64,000 nt of DNA, from assembly GCA_021234155.1 (NCBI GenBank), contig JAJEKV010000006.1:9269003-9333002 (forward strand). Reading direction: 5' to 3'. Source of the DNA: Isoetes taiwanensis. Its lineage: Eukaryota > Streptophyta > Lycopodiopsida > Isoetales > Isoetaceae. Under the pieces are notes generated by a model. The model worked only from the letters and a program-made list of their open reading frames with translations, ran no database searches and was not told the DNA's origin. This document shows positions 1 to 7,759 of the stretch, in pieces (within the stretch, counting starts at the first letter, position 1; each line of letters begins with the position of its first letter). Both the position numbers and the translations under genes were made by a program.

Positions 1-539
1 TCCTCTCCCTCCTCATCCGAACCGGAGGGAACTTCGACCATATTAATGTTTGGAACATGAGGCCCCATAGCTGTAAAGGCATCCGGTGAAGGCTGAGATG
101 GCGGATCCTGCATCACCAGTTCTCGAAGCCGTAACAGAGTTTCAGCTGGCTCTATGGTCTCCTGATGGAATTGGAGTAGCTGTTGTACCTCCTGTGGAAG
201 GTCAATGGGAGTAAAGTCGATGAAATCATCTATACAGTACTCCGCTAACTCATAGAGTACATGGTCCTTGCATCGGCGCTTAAACCCGGCCACCATGTGA
301 TAAGTCCAGATGATATCATCCAAGAGAAGATACTCTTGCCCTTGGTGATACACAACTGGAAGGGCATCTAACCCGGACAAGCGTGCAGCTTGTTCCCGAC
401 GTGGTGGCATCTCCTCTGCCAGCTGCTTCCAACGGGCGAAGTCACCCATGCTTACGTGCTCATCCTTTTCCTCCTCGGAAGACTCGGGAAGTTTGCCTTT
501 CTCTGCCGGCAATGTCTCATCCTCAACATACTGATCCAT
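1..539 (-). CDS. Second ORF of family-A copy 1, downstream part (open at window edge)
   Basis: On the minus strand an open frame starts at the ATG at 539 and stays open for about 180 codons to position 1. It was missed by simple ORF calling because it has no stop in the window. The frame also reads sensibly upstream of the ATG: codons 566-540 give EVAFALAIL followed by MDQYVEDE. It is therefore probably the continuation of the ORF starting at 886, separated from it by a frameshift near 575-595. The protein is acidic at the start (SSEEEKDE), has an aromatic, charged middle and ends acidic (GSDEEGE). I recognise no family. Position in the element suggests a structural or accessory retrotransposon protein; that is inference. 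Confidence 0.5.
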   Translation of the reverse strand, partial: MDQYVEDETLPAEKGKLPESSEEEKDEHVSMGDFARWKQLAEEMPPRREQAARLSGLDALPVVYHQGQEYLLLDDIIWTYHMVAGFKRRCKDHVLYELAEYCIDDFIDFTPIDLPQEVQQLLQFHQETIEPAETLLRLRELVMQDPPSQPSPDAFTAMGPHVPNINMVEVPSGSDEEGE

Positions 540-547
540 GAGGATGG

Positions 548-886
548 CTAGGGCAAAGGCAACTTCAAGGTGTGCTGGACAACGGGCAATTGTTTACCCC
601 ATCTAAGCTTGCCCTTGAGCACATCATATGCGTGGGTGTCACCCCCTAGCATATCTCGGACTACATCCCGTTCTAGATACAACTGGGGAGGTTCCCCAAA
701 AGGAGTACACAGAGGGAGCATCTCCTTTGTGTAAAACTGTAGGAATCCGGCATAATCTGGGTGCCTCTGCATATTAGAGATGAGGTCGAGGCGCTGACAT
801 AAAAAGGGCCGTAACAGGTCGAAGCACACCTGTGGATCCCAATGCTCTCCATCCTGGTACCATGCAAGTAGGTCGGTGGCAGCCAT
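548..886 (-). pseudogene. Second ORF of family-A copy 1, N-terminal part, frameshifted
   Basis: The likely start is the ATG at 886 (MAATDLLAWYQ), in a good plant context with G at +4. The frame can be extended upstream to 997, but that stretch is low-complexity leader. It encodes about 112 residues rich in aromatic and charged residues (DLLRPFLCQRLDL, GFLQFYTKEML), then ends in TAG at 550-548. The shifted frame continues as a plausible protein (AHLEVAFALAIL), so a one-base indel around 575-595 is likely. This ORF follows the H3-like frame by about 190 bp of AT-rich spacer. No known domain was recognised. Confidence 0.5.
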
Positions 887-1075
887 GGGCGCTGGAAGGG
901 AGGAGGGAGGAAGAGAAACAGATATAAACAAATGAAAAAGGAAATTTAAAGATCCTTTTAACCCTTTATTTATGCTGACGTCAGCATTTTCGTACACAAT
1001 ACAAGGACAAAATGTAGATTTTTATTTAATATAACCAAAAAAATTATTTACAACGCAGACATTCACCACAATTTA
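887..1075 (-). promoter_or_regulatory. AT-rich spacer between the two retroelement ORFs with CRE-like palindrome
   Basis: This spacer separates the H3-like frame from the second ORF. On the minus strand it carries the palindrome CTGACGTCAG (near 973-982), a bZIP/CRE-type site, followed at once by an A/T stretch with TAAATAAAG and then a pyrimidine-rich run up to the ATG at 886. It could be a small internal promoter or leader for the second ORF, or the 3' untranslated part of the first, since AATAAA-like sequence is present. Only the motifs are observed; the role is inferred. Confidence 0.3.
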
Positions 1076-1591
1076 CTAAGGACGCTCTCCCCGAATCCTG
1101 CGGGCGAGGGCCAAATCCTTTGGCATTATGGTGACTCTCTTTGCGTGGATAGTGCAAAGATTCGCATCACCAAAAAGTGCCACCAGGTAGGCTTCTGCAG
1201 CCTCTTGAAGCGCTAGGATGGGAAAAGTCTGGAAGCGGAGATCGGTTTTAAATTCTTGCGCTATCTCCCGAACCAACCTTTGAAAAGGCAGCTTCCGTAT
1301 CAGAAGTTGCGTGGACTTCTGAAACTTACGGATCTCCCGTAAGGCCACGGTACCGGGTCGGAACCGGTGGGGTCTCCTTTGTGGAGCAGGGTTGGGAGGC
1401 GGCCCCCTTTGCCGTGGTATCGTCTTGGCCCCAACAACAAGACGGGGCCGGGAGGCATCCACCCGCTCCTGTCTCCGGCTGGAACTCGCGTTCTTCTCAA
1501 AAGCTCCGACAGTCTTCAACTTCTCCTTGTACTGGCTACCGGACTTTCGGGCTACGGCTTTTCTCTGGTGCTTAATGGGCGTCCGGTCCGT
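1076..1591 (-). CDS. Histone H3-like domain segment of the retrotransposon ORF
   Basis: This 171-codon segment has no ATG and follows in frame directly after a TAG at 1594-1592. Its last ~100 residues are an almost intact histone H3 fold: [15 protein letters not shown] (alpha-N), [21 protein letters not shown] (canonical loop 1), [15 protein letters not shown] (alpha-2), [16 protein letters not shown] (L2) and ARRIRGERP at the end. Visible differences from textbook H3 include Y to F in alpha-N, TFPI before alpha-2, GLFED changed to ALFGD, and a final P. The ~70-residue tail is not a normal H3 tail: it is basic, proline-rich and without the usual lysine spacing, but contains one ARKS. The frame ends in TAG at 1078-1076. 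No introns interrupt it. It sits in the first ORF after the PBS of an LTR element, so it is retroelement-borne, not a normal histone gene. Whether it is translated is unknown. Confidence 0.8.
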   Translation of the reverse strand, partial: TDRTPIKHQRKAVARKSGSQYKEKLKTVGAFEKNASSSRRQERVDASRPRLVVGAKTIPRQRGPPPNPAPQRRPHRFRPGTVALREIRKFQKSTQLLIRKLPFQRLVREIAQEFKTDLRFQTFPILALQEAAEAYLVALFGDANLCTIHAKRVTIMPKDLALARRIRGERP

Positions 1592-1882
1592 CTAATTCGG
1601 CCACTGCTCATTCTCTGGTCCCCCATTACCCTGCTGGTCCTGCTGTTCTTGTCGGGCCTTCTCCTCCTTTTCCTTTTGGATCCTTTCCTGCTCCTCCCGG
1701 AACTCCCGAGCTCTCCTGAGGTCTTCTTCAACCTCATTGTACCGTCTCTCTACAATGCGGCGAAGGAGTTCAGCGTGGTATCGATTGGGCCGCTGGCTCA
1801 TATCAATCTGGATCATCGTCAGATAATCCAGGCTGATGTCAGGAATCTCTCCCCACATGAAGCTCTGGGAAGCTTCATGCCA
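1592..1882 (-). CDS. Charged helical segment of the retrotransposon ORF
   Basis: This 96-codon segment is in the same minus-strand frame as the segments on both sides, bounded by TAG at 1885-1883 and TAG at 1594-1592. It reads WHEASQSFMWGEIPD, then MSQRPNRYHAELLRRIVERR, then a long E/R/K/Q run (VEEDLRRAREFREEQERI, KEKEEKARQEQQDQQ) that should form a coiled coil or single alpha helix, ending in a Gly/Asn/Pro-rich linker. It directly precedes the H3-like segment. A multimerisation linker, as in some Gag proteins, is plausible but not shown. An internal ATG at 1858 or at the MSQRP codon could start translation separately. Confidence 0.5.
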   Translation of the reverse strand, partial: WHEASQSFMWGEIPDISLDYLTMIQIDMSQRPNRYHAELLRRIVERRYNEVEEDLRRAREFREEQERIQKEKEEKARQEQQDQQGNGGPENEQWPN

Positions 1883-2341
1883 CTAAAATGGGGGAATCTC
1901 GATTGCCCTGCCGTCAATGACGGCGACTCCATCTCCTAAATACCTATACTCTCGACCTCGAGCCGCCGTATCGGCTCGTTCTATCTCTCTGCGGTCATCC
2001 TCCCTGGCCAAGTTCTGGATACGGTCGGCCTCTGTTCTTATGTCCTCCTCTTCAGTGTGGCCCTCACATTCAGGAGGATAGAATTTAATCAACATCATGA
2101 CCAGGTCAGGCTGCTCGGCCATGGTATAAGGAAGCTGTCGGAGATTTAACCTAACCAAAAATGACTCTAAGTAATGGTAGATTGGATAGGGTATCCTAGC
2201 GTTGTTGGCAAATCTATTTACCAACTCATCTAGAAGTATGTCAATCGAAGCAGGATCAGTAGCCATATGTTGGGCGATCAAAGCATAGATCTGGGCTATA
2301 GTGAGGGTAGTGGGGTCCACGGTACTCTTGGTGGTGGCCAT
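1883..2341 (-). CDS. N-terminal segment of the retrotransposon ORF (152 aa)
   Basis: This is the first ORF after the PBS. The ATG at 2341 lies in a strong context (GCTATGGCC), giving MATTKSTVDPTTLTIAQIYA. The segment is mostly helical in character (IDILLDELVNRFANN, LVMMLIKFYPPECEGH) with an acidic end (HTEEEDIRTEADR) and stops at TAG 1885-1883. The next two segments are in the same frame, so the ancestral product was probably one ~420-residue protein: N-terminal domain, charged helix, H3 fold. I do not recognise the N-terminal domain. Position suggests Gag or an extra 5' ORF. Confidence 0.5.
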   Translation of the reverse strand: MATTKSTVDPTTLTIAQIYALIAQHMATDPASIDILLDELVNRFANNARIPYPIYHYLESFLVRLNLRQLPYTMAEQPDLVMMLIKFYPPECEGHTEEEDIRTEADRIQNLAREDDRREIERADTAARGREYRYLGDGVAVIDGRAIEIPPF

Positions 2342-2599
2342 AGCTATGGCGCTGAGGTCTAAGGCGGCGGGTAGTGAGGCGCTTGCGATTAGGAAGACGG
2401 TAGGGAAGGCGCTAGGGGTAGAGAAGGCGGGAGAGAAGAACCAGAGTGGGAAAACAAAAGCGAGTCCGGTAGCTATGGCGGGCGTCAGACCTAGCGGGCG
2501 GAGGCGTGGTAAAGCAAAAAAAATGAACGGCCGCCTACCTCTTAAAATTTTAAAAGTTTACTTTTTTTTTTTAAAAAAAAAGATAATTATACGGCGGGA

Positions 2600-2809
2600 A
2601 TATGCGCAATTATACGGTCGGGTGCCGACGGCATTCTAGGCGCTCCCACCGTGACTGTAGGTCGGTAAAAAGCAAGCGGCGCCCGGGTTGACTTTCGGGC
2701 CGAAATACGCGCGATTATATGGTCGGGCGCCGACAGCATTATACGCGCTCCTACCGCGGCTGTAGATCGAGAAAAAGCAAGCGGCGCCCGAGTTGACTTT
2801 CGGGGCCCC
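2600..2809 (-). repeat. Two 105-bp tandem repeats in the retroelement leader
   Basis: Two diverged copies (2600-2704 and 2705-2809) share ATTATA-GGTCGGG, GCCGAC-GCATT, GCGCTCC-ACCG, AAAAAGCAAGCGGCGCCCG and GTTGACTTTCGGG. They lie between the PBS and the first ATG. Tandem GC-rich repeats with W-box-like TTGACT cores in a leader may act as enhancer or packaging sequences; the repeat is observed, the role is guessed. The flank 2540-2580 is an A/T homopolymer tract. Confidence 0.7.
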
Positions 2810-2812
2810 TCC

Positions 2813-3100
2813 TTGACTCCTTTCCGCCTGTTGATGACCCTCCTAGGGTTTTCGGATATGCCCGATCCATTGGAATCACTTTCACCTTCATCTGAACTAC
2901 CTACAAAAAGTTATAGCCCCTCCAAACTTGGGTCCTCCGGTTGCCCTAAACCTCTTAAAACTTACAATCTACTACATCAACCTAGCACAAAACCAAACAT
3001 CAAAGAGTTAAACAATCACACTAGTTTAAACTTCCACCTAACTACCGAACTAACGAGTTAGAATTTGGTCAGTGCTATGATTTCGAGCAATCGAAATCAC
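2813..3100 (-). other. Leader sequence between the PBS and the tandem repeats
   Basis: This stretch belongs to the untranslated leader of family-A copy 1. A short open frame on the plus strand has no recognisable features and is opposite to the element's direction. The part next to the PBS (about 3045-3100) resembles the corresponding part of copy 2 (20985-21030): both have AACGAGTT and AGTGCTATGAT. Confidence 0.5.
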
Positions 3101-3113
3101 GGCTCTGATACCA
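3101..3113 (-). other. Primer-binding site (initiator tRNA-Met), family-A copy 1
   Basis: Read on the minus strand this is TGGTATCAGAGCC, the classical plant iMet PBS, one base inside the LTR end. The same site flanks copy 2 at 21031-21043. It fixes the element's orientation as right to left. Confidence 0.9.
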
Positions 3114-3834
3114 CTGTGACCAGTGTTGTTTACGTACGCGTATTTTACCTCTGGGTACATATAATACCTCTTGCATAGTACTATACGTACGATACCTTAA
3201 AGTTGCTTTGCCAAATTTCCAGTCCTTTTGTTTAATACCGTACTTAACGTATTTGTCTAAAAAATACGTATAGTACGTATTTAACCCAAAAAAAACCTCC
3301 AAATGCCTTAAATACAAAAAATGGGTCAAAATGACATTTAGATTTAAAAAAAAAAAAAGAGGGGAAAAACAAAACCCCCGTCACAATTTTCCCTCTCTCT
3401 CTGTTTTTTCCTCTTTCATTTACCCTAAGACGAATAGAGGCTGCCGGAAATGCTACTCTGATCGATGCAACAGCTAGCATTTGGTTTTTATTCAAGGATT
3501 CGGTTATGAGCATATAGAGGAGTTCGGCTTACAGGTGTTCGGCTTACAAGAGCAAGAGGTCTGTAACTAACAGGAGTTCGATTTTTAAGGAAGTGAAACA
3601 TAACGGACAACCAGCTCTTCTAAATAGCTTCTGAAAGTACCAAGCTTAACCCGTTATATGAAATGATGATATGGATCTACATTTTTGTTTCTTGAGTTTG
3701 CAAGCATTTGTACATCGCTTGTCAACGTGACATCTTTGCACTCGATTTAGCCTGAGATTATCTATTTCTAGAGATGAATAACAAGACCATTCTACCTATT
3801 TTATAGGTTGGGGCTACTGCAATTAACTATGGAG

Positions 3835-4420
3835 TTGGGAATTCCTGTACAATTGGGGAACTTCATGTTCTGAAGGATCTACACTTACGGTAATTACTTT
3901 GCTGATGAGTTTTGTCATCACGCTCATGTTGCCAGCATGTTGCCTTGTTGATATCGTTTGCTTAATCAATCTGCAGTACTGTAGACGAGCTTGGGATTAG
4001 TGTCAATGTAATTTCAGGTATGTTCCATGGTTTAAAGTTTCTGAACATCTTAACTGCTTCGGTAAGTTTTTTGGTCCAACACAATCTGTATAGGTCTCAT
4101 TGAAGAGTTGGAAGGGCTTCTTAAAGGCATTTCTTTGATGAAAGAGTTAACAAACTGCACAAAGGATTATCTTGTTTCTTTTGATGAGTGAATGTCTTCA
4201 AGAATTTTTGCAGCATATTTGAACAAGCTTGAACTGAAGGCAAAGCAGGTCTTTAATCTAAATGCATAGAAATGTTACGATTATAAATGTCTTTGTGACT
4301 CACTGGAAGGCTTTTAGTATGATGCACCAGATATAGGATTTGTTACCACAGATGATTTTATGAATGTCGATATCCTAGAAGACGCTTATGTAACAGTAGG
4401 AAAAGCAGGCCAGTATCATG
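3835..4420 (+). pseudogene. Captured aspartate kinase fragment (exons and introns)
   Basis: Four exon remnants with GT-AG boundaries are visible. Exon a ends at 3889 (LHVLKDLHLR). Exon b is 3977-4017 (TVDELGISVNVIS). Exon c is 4094-4248 (GLIEELEGLLKGISLMKEL, DYLVSFDE, stop, MSSRIFAAYLNKLELKAKQ). Exon d starts at 4318 (YDAPDIGFVTTDDFMNVDIL). These match the order of the plant aspartokinase catalytic domain, where the family has DYLVSFGECMSTRIFAAYLNK and FITTDDFTNADILE. Aspartate kinase makes aspartyl phosphate in Lys/Thr/Met synthesis in plastids. The TGA where Cys is expected, and loss of both gene ends, make it a pseudogene. Confidence 0.85.
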
Positions 4421-5164
4421 GTTCTTGGCCAATATCATAGTTCTGGATAGGCCGACATTCTTCAGAAAGGAATAAAACTGTGATATGGGCTAGAAGTTAT
4501 GCCATCTGCAAAACGGTTGAACTAATCCTTTGTATTATTTGTATATGTTGAACAATCTTCAGACTTGCATAGGCAAAGATTGTAGCAATTTAAATATTTG
4601 GTTCTTGAGAACTTCTGAATTTTTTATTCCTATGAGCTCTGTCATAAACTTTAAACAGTAGCTGAGTTTTATCTTACATTTTTCTCCAGTATCTGAGTTT
4701 CATCTACAAGAATTGGACGAAAGCGTGTATCTGATCTGCAACATCTTTTGGATAGTCTTCTCGTGGAAGCAGAGCTCCAGGTACTTCAACAAATTTAGTA
4801 ACCCCTTTTGCTCCAGATTTCACCAGACTTGTGTCTCAAAAGCTTGAGTGAGTGCTTGCACCTGTTTAATTCCTTGCAAGAATACTAGAAGTTTTATTGC
4901 TCCCTTCCACCTTTTCATTTTCAGAGAGCACTTACATAATGGCCTGTGTTTCTTTGTCAGGCATGCATCCTTATGCGGGCTTAAAGCCTTTTATCCTTTA
5001 TGTATGTCGGTCAACCACAGTGAGGAATGGTTTCAGTGTGTGGTCCACTTGAAAGATGGTTTCTTAGTCAATTATCTTAAGTGGAAAAGAATTTGAATGT
5101 TTCTTATTTGTCTACCTGTTAACTTAGATATAAATGGAGATGGGAATTTCAGTGTTTCATTTGT

Positions 5165-5600
5165 AGGATTTAACAGTTGTCCTAGAGGTTTTGAGGATTC
5201 TTGCTGTTGCTCTTTCACCCGTAGTTTCAGATCTCTGTCGCAGGGTATACTTGCAACTGGGCTATTCTCTTTCCGAGTATGAAGCAACAACATGGGTATG
5301 TGCATCCATTAATTAAAGAAAACAAACAAAAAAGAGAACTCCAGCCTCTCGCACCTCTGCCTTCTCTTGTTAATGAAGTGATGTTCCTTTATGAACTTCC
5401 ACCTCTCCAGTTGGATGTCTCTGCTGCAAGGTTCATCTGCATTAGAAACAAGGCTGTTGGGCATTGCTAGGCTTATCACATCGAAAGGCCTGATAACACA
5501 TTTAGATCATCTGGAATGGGGCGGGATTAATGCAGGATTAGTGGGACCAAAATCTACTGATGGAGCAGCATTGAAGGGCATTGATGGCTCTTACTGATGA
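5165..5600 (+). pseudogene. Captured methionyl-tRNA synthetase C-terminal fragment
   Basis: An exon remnant at about 5169-5294 starts after an AG acceptor and reads DLTVVLEVLRILAVALSP, then VVSDLCRRVYLQLGYS, EYEATTW, and is followed by a GT donor. A second piece near 5505-5595 reads HLEWGGINAGLVGPKS. In plant organellar MetRS the anticodon-binding region has the same order: LEV-R--AVALSP, a SLSLRIY-QLGY-like block, ITW, then KWGGLKAG. The match is by recalled family pattern, not alignment. It cannot encode a functional enzyme. It shares the hAT element with the aspartate kinase piece, so the transposon carries exons of two unrelated genes. Confidence 0.65.
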
Positions 5601-6179
5601 AATCTAATAAGGAAAAAATCGTATGCTGTTCTGTATGCTTTGTGTTGAAGATTTTGAATGCTGGTAAACAATTATTTTAAAGAACCTAATTGTTCTTGAA
5701 ACCTTAAGCTATTGTTCAATAGTTGGTATTCCTTGAAGTCCTTATTTACTCTTTTCTATCTTCTTGCAGTTAAGGCTGGATATTGCAACAAACTGGCATT
5801 TTTGATAAGCATATTTTGTTTAAGCTTTCAAACTTAAGTTTCATTATGAAGAATGCAAACATTAAATATAGCTACTCTTAGCTAAAGTTTTTGAGAAAAC
5901 AATTATTTATGGAGACTATAGTATGATCTATTGCTTGAAGCTGAAAATCCATTGTAATTGCAGCTATTTTAGAATTTAGAACTGTTTTTAAAAATTGGCA
6001 TGAAGTACTTAACGTACTATACCTTAAGTACGTATTTTACGTATTTTACAAGTATTTAACAAATACGAAAAATGTATTTAAAGTACTTTTAATCTAGGAG
6101 GTATGGAACCCGTATTAGTACGTTAAATACGTACCGTACCCGTATCGTACCTGACGTACCTGACAACACTGACTGTGAC

Positions 6180-7759
6180 GCTCCCAGAACATATACGACG
6201 CTCGGCCGTATATGTACGGGGACTTTCCCCTCCCATGGCGACCATCTCGCCATGAGCAGGGCCCTCTGTCTATCCCAGGCCATCTATAGAAAGATACCCG
6301 AGTGAAGGACACAGAGGGGTCATTCGGCCCACGCCTTCAATGGGACTCCTAAGTCGCGGAAGCATGAATACAAGGTTAGCACACATCATAAATCATATAT
6401 AAATAATCACCACGAAGGGTGGCACATCCATCCAAGTATCAACGGCAAAGAATATGCATCTAATCCTAAGGAAACACCCTAAACCCCAGCTTCTACCCCG
6501 GTTCAGACTCCTGTGAGGATGGACTGACGGCTCGGTCTCAAGAGATCAGCAGACAGAGGTATAACCTGGCGTTGGCTGGCATAGAACAGTGGCTAGGGTT
6601 GTCCACTCCATCCGCCCCTCCTGTGCACACTTTGCAGATGGGTCGATTCACGCTATGGCTTCGCTATAGCCTTCCGGAGACGCAGACTCAAGGTATCACC
6701 CTTTGAGCCTACTCCAGGGTCCATGACGCCCCGGTCCGATGAGGCAGGTCAGGGAAGCGTCCCCTTCCAGGATCACAGTGGTTCCATGGGTGAGCTAGGG
6801 AATACGTGCCGCATCAGCGACCCCCGCATCCGTACCCAACTTACTCACCCTAAATCTAATCAAAGTGCATGGTGCCCCATACGGGTCACACCACTACACC
6901 AGTGTCGGACCCATACCGGCCCTCTCGTGACTGGCTATCGGGCCTAGCCCATTTGTAGGAGTCTCGGCCGACCTTTTATGTTCATGCAAGACCCCACCCC
7001 ACTTCACCACTTCGTCCCTTTTTGGTGCTAAGGCATTCCATAGCATCTACGACCGGTGGTCTCTTGTACACAAAGCATAAAATAATGGGAAATACAGGGG
7101 ATCAACCTAGGAGTATACTACTAACATGGCTCAGAGGTCTCTACCCCCTTAATTCCCCATTTCCAGAATAATACTATGCAAAGAACTAATAATCCATCCT
7201 TTAAGAGCAAAACCAGAATCAGAGATAAAGAGAACTCACCTTTGCAATCAAGGGTTAGTTCCTACAAGTAAACACAAAGAGAACAGAAGAAATAAACACT
7301 ACAAGTGCCCAACAAGGGCGCTACTCTAGAAATATCAAGCTACACTAACCACCCACCCTCGAAGTTCCTCATTGGATCCGTTGCCATTTGGTGCTTCCAT
7401 CTTCCCTGGACTTGGCGCTCAGCTCTGGACACACAGGTAAAGGTGCTTGGCAAGGTGGGCGCTCAGCTGCTGCTCCTCTTGATCGATTTTGGGAGTCAAT
7501 CAGGGCCTAGGGATCAAGTTGATGACCCAAATTGGAACTTCCCATGCTGGCGAATCGAGCTAGGCCAGGTGGCGCTCCCCTAAATAGCCAATTAGTATTA
7601 TTCAATTAATTGGATAATTATCCTTTAATGGTTAATTTAGCATAGCTCAATTAATCCCTTTTAGGTCAATGTCAAAATACCCCATGGTGGCGTACCTTTA
7701 CTGGTGACGTGTCAGTATATTATTTATACGTATCCCGTATAAATCCATGGAACGTCATA
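6180..7759 (-). repeat. 5' LTR of family-A copy 1
   Basis: Together with 3115-3120 this is a ~1.59-kb LTR. On the plus strand it begins TGTGACGCTCCC and ends GGAACGTCATA, the same ends as the other copies (GGAACGTCACA). The GCCGTATATGTACGG palindrome near the start and CCCCTCCCATGGCGACC are conserved in all copies. The ORFs here lack protein-like character and are LTR sequence read through. Confidence 0.85.

Larger units (their letters stand above)
3121..6171. mobile_element. Non-autonomous hAT-like transposon with captured host exons
   Basis: The 3051-bp element is bounded by the inverted repeats CAGTGTTGT and ACAACACTG and an 8-bp target duplication. Both ends hold dense subterminal TACGTA/GTACG motifs (3130-3270 and 5995-6165), as expected for hAT transposase binding. 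No transposase is recognisable. The interior contains exon-intron pieces of two host genes: aspartate kinase (3835-4420) and methionyl-tRNA synthetase (5170-5595). Because introns remain, capture was at the DNA level (Pack-type), not through mRNA. Confidence 0.88.
3113..6179. repeat. 8-bp target-site duplication ACTGTGAC flanking the hAT-like element
   Basis: ACTGTGAC occurs at 3113-3120 and again at 6172-6179, exactly outside the terminal inverted repeats. Removing one copy plus the insert restores the normal PBS-LTR junction seen in copy 2. Eight base pairs is the hAT-superfamily signature. Confidence 0.92.
1..7759 (-). mobile_element. LTR retrotransposon family A, copy 1 (5' half, runs off left edge)
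   Basis: The element reads right to left. Its 5' LTR lies at the right (3115-3120 plus 6180-7759, split by a hAT insertion). The PBS is at 3101-3113, a leader occupies 2342-3100, and two reading frames (2341-1076 and 886-1) follow. The PBS complement GGCTCTGATACCA is the reverse complement of the classical plant initiator tRNA-Met primer site. The same LTR family occurs at 13477-15155, 21045-26815 (split), 46740-49718 (reversed) and 57750-59341. No protease, reverse transcriptase or integrase is visible in this half, so the superfamily stays open; LTR length near 1.6 kb and this PBS would fit Ty3/gypsy. The 3' half and 3' LTR are outside the window. Confidence 0.85.

Noticed and set aside
1076-1591. 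Centromeric H3 (CENH3) as the identity of the H3-like frame
   Set aside because: Loop 1 is the canonical FKTDLRFQ without the insertion typical of CENH3, and alpha-2 follows normal H3; the location inside a retrotransposon also argues against a host CENH3 gene.
1076-1591. Ordinary host histone H3 gene next to a transposon
   Set aside because: No ATG before the fold in this frame, a non-H3 tail, and in-frame continuity with upstream segments directly behind a retroelement PBS and leader.
2813-3061. 82-aa plus-strand ORF in the leader of family-A copy 1
   Set aside because: Opposite to the element's direction, Ser/Pro/Leu-rich without features, in an untranslated leader.
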